Assembly (NCBI RefSeq): GCF_007993755.1
Contig: NZ_CP042467.1
Coordinates: 638,501 to 702,500 of the forward strand
Reading direction: 5' to 3'
Length of the DNA stretch: 64,000 nucleotides
Source of the DNA: Microvenator marinus
GTDB lineage: Bacteria; Myxococcota_A; Bradymonadia; Bradymonadales; Bradymonadaceae
Shown here: positions 47,294 through 56,258 of the stretch, one piece after another
Numbering within the stretch: position 1 is the stretch's first letter
Layout of the letters: the number at the start of each line of letters is the position of its first letter
Made by a program: the position numbers and the translations under genes
The notes under the pieces: generated by a model
What the model saw: the letters and a program-made list of their open reading frames with translations, nothing else
Told to the model about the DNA's origin: nothing
Database searches by the model: none

Positions 47294-48042
47294 TGGGTCG
47301 TATCGAGTTCAAAGGCATCGCCAAAGCGTTTGGGTCCCTTCACGTTCTCAGAGGCGTTGATCTGGTCGTTGAACCGGGTGAAGTCTTCTTCATCATTGGT
47401 CAATCCGGCGCCGGAAAATCCGTGCTCGTCAAGCATTTGATCGGTTTGATTCGCCCAGACGCCGGTCGAATTTTCCTCGACGATGTGGACGTAACCGACC
47501 TCACCGAGAAGGAGCTCTACGACGTCCGTAAACGCTGCGCGATGGTTTTTCAGAATTCCACGCTCTTCGACTCGATGACGCTTCTCGACAACGTTGCACT
47601 TCCGATCCGAAAGCATAAGAGCGTCTCCACCAAAGACGCGCGCCAAATGGCGCTGGAGAAGCTAAAACTCGTGGGTATGGCCGACTATCATGACCGCTAC
47701 CCCGCAGATTTCGGCGACGGAATGCGCAAAAAAGTCGCCATCGCGAGAGCACTCACACTCGACCCCGAGTACGTGATCTTCGATGAGCCAACGACCGGTA
47801 TCGACCCTATCTCCGCCGCGATGGTCGACAAACTCATCCGACACCTCGCCGACCATCACGGCGTCACCAGCATCGTGATCTCGCACGACCTGCGTAGCAT
47901 TTTCGGAATCGCAGACCGAATCGCCATGTTGTACAAAGGAAAGTTAATCCTTGATGGGACACGCGATGACTTCCGCAATTCTGCCGACCCAATCGTGCAG
48001 CAATTTATCACTGGAAACCCATCGGGCCCCATGGAGGTCTGA
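47293..48042 (+). CDS. MCE/Mla-type ABC ATPase 2 (degenerate signature)
   Basis: 249-residue second MlaF-like ATPase. Walker A GQSGAGKSVLV, Walker B YVIFDEPTTGIDP with the catalytic Glu and H-loop SHDLRSI are normal, but the signature reads FGDGMRKKVAIARA where LSGGM is expected. The start is GTG 47293 overlapping the previous TAG by one base. The degenerate signature complements the Walker B change in ATPase 1, giving one sound and one degenerate ATP site in a heterodimer. Confidence 0.92.
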   Translation: MGRIEFKGIAKAFGSLHVLRGVDLVVEPGEVFFIIGQSGAGKSVLVKHLIGLIRPDAGRIFLDDVDVTDLTEKELYDVRKRCAMVFQNSTLFDSMTLLDNVALPIRKHKSVSTKDARQMALEKLKLVGMADYHDRYPADFGDGMRKKVAIARALTLDPEYVIFDEPTTGIDPISAAMVDKLIRHLADHHGVTSIVISHDLRSIFGIADRIAMLYKGKLILDGTRDDFRNSADPIVQQFITGNPSGPMEV

Positions 48043-48059
48043 AGGTTAGGAACGACGAT

Positions 48060-49112
48060 ATGCAGAAAAAAGAAACGGCCATTGAAGTTAAAGTTGGAGC
48101 GCTCGTACTCTTCTCGAGCGCACTCCTTGTGGCTTTTGTACTTCTTCTCGGAGACTTTTCATTTTCCGACGGATTTGAGTTTGACGTAGAGTTCAACAAT
48201 GCCGGCGGCCTCAAACCGGGCGCCGACGTTGCCATTGCCGGAATCAGCGTGGGTAACGTCAAACAATTGCGATTCACGGAAAACGAGAATCGCGACCCGG
48301 AAGGCGCTGCTGTTGCGGTGCGTGCAACACTAAAGATCGATGATGAATACGCAGATTCCGTGAGAGACAACAGCCAATTCTTCATCACGACGCGCGGCGT
48401 CTTGGGCGAGCCCTATATTGAAATCGTGACGAATAACTTCGACGGAAAACCTGTCGCAAAAGGTGATGTGCTCAAGGGCGTGGACCCTCCGCGAATGGAC
48501 ATCATCATTTCGAAGGCCACGGAACTCATTTCATCTCTCAACGAGCTCTTCGACGACCCAAATATCAAAACTCGCGAGCTCATCTCGAATACCGCTAGCC
48601 TGATGAAAACTCTGGATTCCCTGGTGGTTGACAACCGTGAAGACCTCGACCAGACCATCGATAGCGTTCGCCTTACGTCTGAAGAAGCCGCAAAGCTCAT
48701 GGCTGCCCTGAATGTGGCAGTTGATGATGGAAATGCGTTGCGTTCGACTATCAACGACCTCTCCGCAACCTCCCGAAACGCACGCAACATCGCGAGCAAA
48801 GTCGATGGCAAGATTGACCCCTTGCTCGACGATCTCGGTGTCGCGACGTCTAACGCACGAAGTGTTTCAGAGAGTGCTGACCGACTTATCACGGGCAACG
48901 AAGGCAAGATCACTGCAAGCCTAGATAACCTCGAGGTTAGCTCCAAAAGGCTCGCCAGCATGTCCGCAGACGCGGAAGATGTCGTTCAAGGTATTAAACG
49001 AGGTGAAGGCACTGTCGGGGCTCTCTTGAGTGAAAGAGAACTCTACGACGACCTCAAAGAGATGCTTCGAAACATCAAGCAGCGCCCCTGGAAAATCGTT
49101 TGGAAAGAGTGA
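48060..49112 (+). CDS. MlaD/MCE-domain substrate-binding protein
   Basis: 350-residue periplasmic subunit anchored by an N-terminal span (ALVLFSSALLVAFVLLLG) with one MCE domain (about residues 35-125; FNNAGGLKPGADVAIAGISV, ITTRGVLGEPYIEI) and a long helical C-terminus that could form the tube or bundle seen in MCE hexamers. It closes the MCE operon. No periplasmic carrier gene (mlaC) follows, so lipid may pass through the MCE assembly itself. Confidence 0.93.
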   Translation: MQKKETAIEVKVGALVLFSSALLVAFVLLLGDFSFSDGFEFDVEFNNAGGLKPGADVAIAGISVGNVKQLRFTENENRDPEGAAVAVRATLKIDDEYADSVRDNSQFFITTRGVLGEPYIEIVTNNFDGKPVAKGDVLKGVDPPRMDIIISKATELISSLNELFDDPNIKTRELISNTASLMKTLDSLVVDNREDLDQTIDSVRLTSEEAAKLMAALNVAVDDGNALRSTINDLSATSRNARNIASKVDGKIDPLLDDLGVATSNARSVSESADRLITGNEGKITASLDNLEVSSKRLASMSADAEDVVQGIKRGEGTVGALLSERELYDDLKEMLRNIKQRPWKIVWKE

Positions 49113-49917
49113 GGCTCAGTGCTCGTGGCCATCGTGTGAGTCGGGGGCCGGCACTCTCGGCCCGCCTTTGAGCTCCTCAGTAGTCGGGAGCCCCTTTGGT
49201 CTAGCCGGCACCGGTAGTGGGCCAGGACCGTGTCCACCATGGCCTTCGGGCCCGTGTCCATGATCATGAGATGGCGGCTGCGCAGGCATCAGGTCCTTTG
49301 GAATGGGCTTTCCCTCTCTCTGAAGCCGGTCGCGCTTGACCTGCTTGTCGAGCTCCTTAACCTGAAACTCCAACATCTCACGGTCGATCTTATCCACCGT
49401 AAGTTTTGCTGCTGCCTGATAGTGTTCAATTGCAAGCTTTGGCTTACCCAAGTCTTTTTCGTAATAACGTCCAAGTTCTTGGTGAAGTACTGCCCTCTCA
49501 TTGTCAGGCGGGTCCAATTCCAAAGCCTTTTAAATTTCTAAAGCGGCCTCTTCAACACGACCCTCACGGTCAAACGCCAGGGCAATGGCCTTTCGTCCCT
49601 CAAGGTTGTTCCTAAAGAGCTCTACCGAACGGCGAGCATGCTTAAGCGCATCCACAGGCTTATTCTTCAGAGAATAATATTGAGAAATATGCACGTGCGG
49701 TCTTGAATCAAACGGGCGCAACTCTAGCGAAGCAATCATGGCCTCGATACCGTCGTCCAACTTGCCAGTTCGTCTAAGCGCAAGGCCTTTGTTGAAAAGG
49801 TTCTCACCTCGGTACGGAAAGGCCTGATGGGCCTTATCGTACATATCTACCGACCTCTTGAAATGCGTCCGAAGCATAAGATGGTCTGCCAATCCTCGGT
49901 AGTACTCGGAGCGAATA

Positions 49918-51411
49918 TTAGGAACCATAACCGCAATCATGGCCACACCGATGACGGCTGGCACGAGCCCGACGAAGACGCGCGTAGTGATTCCCGAGTG
50001 TGATTCCCGAGTTTGCATCAATCCTCCAAATCGTTCCAAGCCCTTTGAATTCATTGAGCATGGACGACTCACGAATGAGAAGACCCAATCCGGCGAAGAA
50101 GACCACGCCGGTGCCTGCAAAGTTCAATGCAGGGGAGACCATAGCCAGAGCTGCGCCGCTTCCCACCCCGAGAATCAAGCCCCAGTGTTCCAAGAGCCAA
50201 CGCTCTCGTTCTTCTTTTCGACCAAGCCCTGTCAAAGTCACCGCAAAAACGCTGACCAACCAGGCTAAGAATAGGAAAAACCCAATGAACCCAAAGCCTG
50301 CCAGCGCCTCCACATAGGAGTTGTGGGCGCTCTTGAACGCAGGATAATGCTCGAACAATTTGCTGACATAAGGGTCGTCTGGACGAGAGTACTTGGTTTG
50401 AACTTGCCACCAACCACCTGCCCCCTGGCCACCCAAGGGTTTCTCGCGGAACATATCCATACCGAGCGCGAATAGATACGGATACGCAGCCGTGTTCGCT
50501 ACTTCTTCGGTGCGCCCAATCTCAAACATCGGGAAACGAATGTCGTTGTCGGTGAAGTCGTCAATCGTGGACTTCTGCTCCACCACCACGACCGGGAGCC
50601 GGTTCGCGTCCGATGCGTGCGGCGCAGGAGCCAAAAAATGTCCCACAGCTGCTGCACTCGAGGCGACAATTAACGCTCCGACAGCTGGCCCCAGAAGAGA
50701 CGCGCGTCCAAAACCTTGAAAGATAAGGATGACGAGGGTCGCCACGACCCAAACGCCAGATGCAACGCCCGCAAAAAGGAGCGATGTATTCAGGCCAAAT
50801 CCAAGCGCGGCGAACAAGAGTCCAACCCCGATCACGATCTTTTGCCAACCCGTATGACGAATCACGCCCGCACTGAGAATCGGGATGACCATCGCGGTAT
50901 AGGGCACAAGGAACTCATGGCTATCAAAGGCTCCCGTGGCCCCACTCGGGTTCCAAACCGGCGTGAAAACCTCAAGTCCGACTGCGTCCAAGACGCTCGA
51001 TGCCCCAACAATGATAGCACCAATCCCGAGAGCCAAACCGAAGTCATTGAAGCGAATGGCGCGTCCAACGGGTGAAACGACCAGCAGGAACACTCCAACC
51101 ATCGCCGTCCACTTCATCGCATCTACGAGCCCGAGAATTGGGACCGGTGACCACGCCGCCGAAATCAGCGCGAAAGCACCGAAAAGGTAGGCAACCAAAG
51201 CTACCTTGACGCCCGTTACCGCCGTGGATTTCTTTCGAAGAACGTCAACCCCAAAGGCCAACATGGCCAATCCGACCAAGACCAAAAGCAGCGCCGCCTT
51301 TACAACCTCAAAAGACGAAAACGCCGTCGCGAACGCACCCGGCACAAGTGCTATTGCCGCAAGTATCATCCACGTGGACAAGCTCCACTTTTGACTTCTT
51401 CCTTCATCCAT
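49918..51411 (-). CDS. O-antigen ligase/Wzy-like membrane protein (open N-terminal part of the broken gene)
   Basis: The intact reading frame before the frameshift, 497 codons, of which roughly the last 35 are out of the ancestral frame (ending HRCGHDCGYGS). About ten hydrophobic segments and the large periplasmic region around KSAHNSYVEALAGFGFIGF, which matches the Wzy_C-type O-antigen ligase family. If expressed, it lacks the TPR domain and its linking helix. Ligases of this family join O-antigen or other polymers to lipid A or proteins at the periplasmic face. Confidence 0.7.
   Translation of the reverse strand: MDEGRSQKWSLSTWMILAAIALVPGAFATAFSSFEVVKAALLLVLVGLAMLAFGVDVLRKKSTAVTGVKVALVAYLFGAFALISAAWSPVPILGLVDAMKWTAMVGVFLLVVSPVGRAIRFNDFGLALGIGAIIVGASSVLDAVGLEVFTPVWNPSGATGAFDSHEFLVPYTAMVIPILSAGVIRHTGWQKIVIGVGLLFAALGFGLNTSLLFAGVASGVWVVATLVILIFQGFGRASLLGPAVGALIVASSAAAVGHFLAPAPHASDANRLPVVVVEQKSTIDDFTDNDIRFPMFEIGRTEEVANTAAYPYLFALGMDMFREKPLGGQGAGGWWQVQTKYSRPDDPYVSKLFEHYPAFKSAHNSYVEALAGFGFIGFFLFLAWLVSVFAVTLTGLGRKEERERWLLEHWGLILGVGSGAALAMVSPALNFAGTGVVFFAGLGLLIRESSMLNEFKGLGTIWRIDANSGITLGNHYARLRRARASRHRCGHDCGYGS
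49987..50012. repeat. 13-bp tandem duplication causing a frameshift
   Basis: GTGATTCCCGAGT occurs twice without a spacer (49987-49999 and 50000-50012). Thirteen bases is not a multiple of three, and removal of one unit restores one continuous frame from the ligase part to the TPR part. Looks like a slipped-strand event. Confidence 0.93.
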
Positions 51412-51641
51412 AAAACACCTTTACTCACTCAATAAACGAGAGCTTACATACACCTTATGCTGCAACCGTGCACTAAAGCACACTTCACATCGAGAAATTC
51501 CCTACATGCCATTATTATGCCGTCTTGAAACTATCACACACGCAGCGCATCTCACCCAACCAGGGTAGGAGCCTTGCACCATGCGGCTCAACGCTCTACT
51601 TTAAATGGGTGACTATCTTTCCAACTCATGGACCATCCGGG

Positions 51642-52592
51642 ATGAGCGAAGAGATCGAATATCTGGGAGAGACAAAGCCCCGAACTCTGGGAGTTCTCGT
51701 CACACTTGGATTATTGGGTGGGCCCGGTCTGGCGCACGTCTACGTTGGGAAACTGCAGCGCGGCATTCTGGTCAACCTTTTGGTCATTCTGGTGGTGGAA
51801 GTCTTTGTCATTGCTTTTAGTCTTCTGAAATTCTTCCCACTCCTGCCGATGGTCGTGATTCTTCTGGGGTGGATCACAATTCTTGGGTTCAATATCTCGA
51901 GCGCCAAATCAGATATCTCGAAAGACTACGTGCTACGCCCGTTCAATCACCCCCTCCTCTACGCGCTTGTCGCCTTGTTCACGTTTTACGGTCCACTTGT
52001 CGCGACCGCGCAGTTCACACAAACGAGTCTCCTCGGACTCACAAAGGTCGACCATTCGGCGATGACACCCGCAATCATCCCCGGGGACGTCATTCTCTTT
52101 GACAGAACCAGCTTTCAAGGCCGCGCTATCTCTAGAGGCGAGGCTGTGGTCTTGGAGCACCAGGAGGAGCGCCCTAATGTTCTCCGGGCCGTTGCCGTTC
52201 CCAAAGACACCGTTCAAGTCGATGGCACCAATCCCATCGTGAATCAGACCCCGCTTGTCCAAGCCGAACTTCAGCCATCGGGGGACGACCGCGACCTCTT
52301 CGCGATGGTGGAGGAGAACTTTGGGTCAAAATACGTGGTGAGCGTCTCCAAACGCACCTTCCTGGATGCGTGGGTACCGCCACAAGAACTCAAAGAATCC
52401 GAGTATTTTCTACTCGCAGATAATCGACACCAAGTTCCTCTCCAAGATGGTGAAATCCCGCCAAGAGACTCTCGAAACTTCGGGCCCATATCTGAAGAGG
52501 AAATTGAAGGGAAACCCATGTACATCGCATGGTCTATTGACCCTGAAACCAATTCAGTGAGATGGCATCGAATCGGTCTTCGACTGAGATAG
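51642..52592 (+). CDS. Signal peptidase I (S26)-like membrane protein lacking the usual catalytic Lys
   Basis: 316-residue protein. The N-terminal 125 residues hold several hydrophobic segments starting with GGPGLAHVYVGKLQRGILVN, which resembles a TM2-type domain. The S26 block DHSAMTPAIIPGDVILFDR gives Ser139 at the nucleophile position, and LADNRHQVPLQDGEIPPRDSR near the C-terminus corresponds to the family's box E (usually GDNR...SRDSR). However, at the position of the general-base Lys (usually KRVVGLPGD) the sequence is LRAVAVPKD, i.e. Leu181. It may be inactive or use another residue. ATG 51642 follows no strong ribosome binding site; an upstream extension is less likely. The ABC exporter genes follow after seven bases. 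Confidence 0.78.
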   Translation: MSEEIEYLGETKPRTLGVLVTLGLLGGPGLAHVYVGKLQRGILVNLLVILVVEVFVIAFSLLKFFPLLPMVVILLGWITILGFNISSAKSDISKDYVLRPFNHPLLYALVALFTFYGPLVATAQFTQTSLLGLTKVDHSAMTPAIIPGDVILFDRTSFQGRAISRGEAVVLEHQEERPNVLRAVAVPKDTVQVDGTNPIVNQTPLVQAELQPSGDDRDLFAMVEENFGSKYVVSVSKRTFLDAWVPPQELKESEYFLLADNRHQVPLQDGEIPPRDSRNFGPISEEEIEGKPMYIAWSIDPETNSVRWHRIGLRLR

Positions 52593-52599
52593 GAACCTG

Positions 52600-54393
52600 A
52601 TGATTGATGTAACGAGGGCGGCGAGAAATCAGCGGATTCGCCTATATTTCAAGCGCTACGCCTTGCATTTCGTTATCGGAGGGATCTTCCTCGTCCTTAC
52701 CAACTACCTCGCGCTTGAGATTCCAGGGCGCGTCGGGCTCGCCATTGAGGGCATGCAGAACGGGGTGGACCTCGCTGGCATTAAAGACCATGCGATTTGG
52801 ATCATTGGACTTGCCATAGGAGCCGGAATCGCCCGAATCCTGAGCCGAGTCTACATTTTCAATGCCGGTCGCCTTGTTGAATACGACCTGAGAAACGAAC
52901 TCTTTGAGCATCTCGCAAAACTAAACCTTTCATGGTTTTCGAGCATGTCCACGGGCGATATCACCAGTCGAGTCTCAAACGACGTGAACTTCGTTCGACT
53001 CCTCTACGCGATAGCCTATCTCCACGTGATCAATACCGTGGTCGCCTACGCCCTAGCGTTGAACAAGATGGTTGCACTCGATTGGAAGCTCACGCTCTTT
53101 TGCTTGATTCCGTACCCGATCATCTTCATCGGCGTTCGATTCATCATCCACAAGTTGTTCAAGCAGACCAAAATCGTCCAAACCGAACTCTCCAAGATAT
53201 CCTCTCGTGTTCAAGAGAATCTGACCGGAATCCAAGTCATTAAGACCTACACCCTCGAAGGCCGCGAAATCTCTCGATTCAAGGCACTAAACGAGAACTT
53301 CGTCGAAGAAAACATCAAGTTGGTGACGATCCGAGGCGGCCTTCAAGCAACTATGACACTGCTCTCGGGCGCAGGCACACTCGTCATCTTGCTCGTGGGA
53401 GCCAATTGGGTGGTCGCTGGCAACCTTAGTGTTGGACAATTCGTTGAGTTCAACGGGTACGTCGTGGCCCTGGCGTTTCCAACCATGGGCCTTGGATGGG
53501 TCCTCTCCGTCTGGAATCGAGGCATCGCTGCCTTTGACCGTATCCTTGAGGTCCTCTTTACTAAGCCCACTATTGAAGACCCTGCAGAACCCGTCGCAAT
53601 CCCCCGACCAGCGGTATCTGGCCAGATATCATTCGAAGGGGTGTCGTTCGCTTACGACCAGTCCGACGCAATCTCAGACTTTAGCGTTGAAATCCCAGCG
53701 GGCTCAAAAGTCGCGATCGTCGGAAGAACGGGTAGCGGGAAATCAACGCTCGTTGGGCTTCTCGCACGCCTCTTCGACCCACAACATGGGCGAATCCTTG
53801 TCGACGGCGTCGATATCCGCGACCTTGAACTGCGTCGCCATCGCGCGCGCCTGGGTGTGGTCCCTCAAGACCCGTTCCTCTTTTCGATGACCATCCGAAA
53901 CAACGTTCGGTTTGGATACGATGCGCAGCTAGACGACCCGGAATTCTCGCGACTCAGTGAGGATTCAGCGGACCCAACGCTTAAGGTCCTGGCCAAAGCT
54001 GGGCTCGACCAGGATATCTCTTCATTCCCACAAGGCATCGAAACTCAAGTTGGAGAGCGCGGAATCACACTCTCGGGTGGCCAAAAACAAAGGGTTACTA
54101 TCGCCCGTGCACTACTTGTCGAACCGAGCATCCTCATTCTCGACGATGCGCTTTCGAGCGTGGACAACCAGACTGAACAAGAGATTCTCGACCACCTCGA
54201 TGAAGTGATGGATGCCCGCACGACCATTTTCATCACGCATCGTTTCAGCGCACTCTCGCGAATGGACCGCATTCTCGTTGTGGATGAAGGGCGCCTCGTC
54301 GAGCAAGGAACCCACGAAGAACTCCTCGCGTTTGGGGGCGTTTATGCGGAGCTCAATGAGCACCAAAAACTTAAAGAAGAGCTGGAAGGATGA
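52600..54393 (+). CDS. ABC exporter half-transporter 1 (degenerate Walker B)
   Basis: 597-residue fusion of a six-span membrane domain (residues about 20-310) and an ATPase domain. Walker A GRTGSGKSTLVG, signature LSGGQKQRVTIARA, H-loop THRFSAL; Walker B is ILILDDALSSVD, with Asp in place of the catalytic Glu. It is coupled by ATGA to the second half-transporter, which has the normal Glu. This is the pattern of heterodimeric exporters such as TM287/288 or MdlAB. Substrate (lipid, peptide or drug) is unknown. Confidence 0.93.
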   Translation: MIDVTRAARNQRIRLYFKRYALHFVIGGIFLVLTNYLALEIPGRVGLAIEGMQNGVDLAGIKDHAIWIIGLAIGAGIARILSRVYIFNAGRLVEYDLRNELFEHLAKLNLSWFSSMSTGDITSRVSNDVNFVRLLYAIAYLHVINTVVAYALALNKMVALDWKLTLFCLIPYPIIFIGVRFIIHKLFKQTKIVQTELSKISSRVQENLTGIQVIKTYTLEGREISRFKALNENFVEENIKLVTIRGGLQATMTLLSGAGTLVILLVGANWVVAGNLSVGQFVEFNGYVVALAFPTMGLGWVLSVWNRGIAAFDRILEVLFTKPTIEDPAEPVAIPRPAVSGQISFEGVSFAYDQSDAISDFSVEIPAGSKVAIVGRTGSGKSTLVGLLARLFDPQHGRILVDGVDIRDLELRRHRARLGVVPQDPFLFSMTIRNNVRFGYDAQLDDPEFSRLSEDSADPTLKVLAKAGLDQDISSFPQGIETQVGERGITLSGGQKQRVTIARALLVEPSILILDDALSSVDNQTEQEILDHLDEVMDARTTIFITHRFSALSRMDRILVVDEGRLVEQGTHEELLAFGGVYAELNEHQKLKEELEG

Positions 54394-56204
54394 GTAAGAA
54401 AGAAAAGCCTGACAGCTCAATAGGCGGGGCGTTTAAAGAAACTTCTGAACTCCAAATGAGCGAGTGGGAGGTCGTCAAACGACTCTGGCACTTCATGAAG
54501 CCATACTGGTCGCTCTTTGCGATCTCGCTGGTTTTGCTGCCGATCATCACGGGCCTTACCCTCGTTCAACCCTGGCTGCTTCAGCTTGCCATCGACAATC
54601 ACTTTGTGCCCAAAGACCTCAATGGGTTCGGGCTCGTCGTGGGAGGATACGCAGCCGCCATGTTCAGTGTGGCGGCGCTTCAATTCCTGCAGACTTGGAT
54701 CATGCAGCTTGCGGGTCAGCGCGCCCTTCGAGACCTGAGACAAGCACTCTTTGAGCACGTTCAGCACCTTTCTACGAAGTTTTTCCAATCCCAGCCCGTC
54801 GGGCGCCTCATGGCCCGCATGACCACGGATATCGAGTCCCTACAGGAGGCGCTCGCCTCCGGGATGATTACCATGATTGGCGATGTCATGATGTTGGTGG
54901 GCATCGTCGTCATTCTACTCATCAAGGATTGGCAATTCGCGCTCGCGAGCTTTGTCGTCGTGCCCTTCCTGGTCGGACTTACGGCGGTGTTTCGGCATTT
55001 CATGCGCAAGGCTTTTCGAGAAATCCGAGTCAAAGTCGCGCGCCTCTATTCCTATCTGCAAGAGAGCGTCACAGGGATATCGGTCATTCAGCTTTTTGTG
55101 CGCGAAAAGCGCGGCTTGGAAGAATACCAACGAATCAACGAAGAGTACCGAAACGCTAACTTTATGGCGATCCGCTACGACGCCATGCTCTATTCCGTGG
55201 TCGAAACCGTCGGTAGCATCACCGTCGGCGTAATCATTTGGTACGGGAGCGGTCAGGTCCTACAAGACGCTATTTCACTCGGCGTATTGGTCGCGTTCAT
55301 CGAATACATGCAGAAATTCTTCGTTCCTATTCGCGACCTCGCCCAAAAATACAACTTCTTACAAAGCGCCATCACCGCTGGCGAGCGAATCTTCGAACTC
55401 CTCGACCAAACGGACAAGATCCCGCAATCCGAGAGCACTCGAGACGTCCCCGAACACATCGATTCCATCGAATTCAAGAACGTTTCGTTTGCCTATAAGA
55501 CCGACGAATGGGTGCTTCGAGATGTGTCGTTCAAAGTCGGGCGCGGTGAAAAAGTAGCCCTGGTCGGACACACAGGCGCCGGGAAGTCTACGATCATCAC
55601 CCTTTTGACCAGGCTGCGCGACGTCACCGAAGGTGCAATTCTCATCAACGGAATCGATATCCGTGAGTTTGATGTTCAAGAGTACCGACACAAATTTGCG
55701 GTCGTCCTTCAAGATTGCTTCCTCTTCCAAGGCAGCGTCCTCGAGAATATCACGCTTGGAGACGAAATTCCGATGGATGAGGTCGAGCGTGCCACTCAGG
55801 CCGTTCACGCATGGAAACTTATCCAAGCGTATCCAGAAAAGTTTCAACAATCCGTGCAAGAGCGCGGCGCAAATCTCTCGGCGGGCGAACGCCAACTCAT
55901 CTCTTTTGCGCGCGCGCTTGTACACAAGCCTGAGGTGTTGATCCTGGACGAAGCCACGGCGAATGTTGACACCCAAACTGAATCTCTTTTGCAAAGCGCG
56001 GTCGAGAACATGTTGGAACGACAGACCTCCGTTGTCGTAGCGCACCGACTTTCTACGATACAAAAGGCCGACACCATTTTGGTGCTTCACCGAGGCGAAC
56101 TCATCGAGCGTGGTTCACATGCCGAGCTCCTTGCCTCTGACGGCCACTACGCCAAACTCCATCGTCTACAGTACCGTCCAAGCGCACCGGCCAAGGCAAG
56201 TTGA
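54390..56204 (+). CDS. ABC exporter half-transporter 2
   Basis: 604-residue partner with membrane domain and ATPase domain. Walker A GHTGAGKSTIIT, Walker B VLILDEATANVD with the catalytic Glu, H-loop AHRLSTI; the signature reads LSAGERQLISFARA, one change from LSGGQ. In the heterodimer the Asp Walker B of partner 1 and this altered signature meet in the same site. Start overlaps the partner's stop. No clear substrate hint apart from the S26-like gene upstream. Confidence 0.93.
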   Translation: MSKKEKPDSSIGGAFKETSELQMSEWEVVKRLWHFMKPYWSLFAISLVLLPIITGLTLVQPWLLQLAIDNHFVPKDLNGFGLVVGGYAAAMFSVAALQFLQTWIMQLAGQRALRDLRQALFEHVQHLSTKFFQSQPVGRLMARMTTDIESLQEALASGMITMIGDVMMLVGIVVILLIKDWQFALASFVVVPFLVGLTAVFRHFMRKAFREIRVKVARLYSYLQESVTGISVIQLFVREKRGLEEYQRINEEYRNANFMAIRYDAMLYSVVETVGSITVGVIIWYGSGQVLQDAISLGVLVAFIEYMQKFFVPIRDLAQKYNFLQSAITAGERIFELLDQTDKIPQSESTRDVPEHIDSIEFKNVSFAYKTDEWVLRDVSFKVGRGEKVALVGHTGAGKSTIITLLTRLRDVTEGAILINGIDIREFDVQEYRHKFAVVLQDCFLFQGSVLENITLGDEIPMDEVERATQAVHAWKLIQAYPEKFQQSVQERGANLSAGERQLISFARALVHKPEVLILDEATANVDTQTESLLQSAVENMLERQTSVVVAHRLSTIQKADTILVLHRGELIERGSHAELLASDGHYAKLHRLQYRPSAPAKAS

Positions 56205-56258
56205 CACTTGGCGGTGGGGGTCACTGCGCGCTAGGATGCGAGCTCTTTCGGAGTACGA

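Larger units (their letters stand above)
49116..51411 (-). pseudogene. Broken O-antigen ligase-TPR gene
   Basis: One ancestral gene on the minus strand, start ATG 51411 with AGGTG upstream. It codes a polytopic O-antigen ligase/polymerase-like part (about 460 residues, long periplasmic loop) fused to a TPR tail. Two lesions are visible. First, a 13-base tandem duplication at 49987-50012 shifts the frame; deleting one copy joins DANSGITTRVFVGLVPAVIG without a break. Second, an in-frame TAA at 49530-49532 interrupts AALEI-stop-KALELDPPD inside a TPR helix where an aromatic residue would be expected. The far C-terminus is His/Gly-rich (SHDHGHGPEGHGGHG). The genome would thus have lost, or be able to switch, this polysaccharide function; sequencing error remains possible for either lesion. 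Confidence 0.8.
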
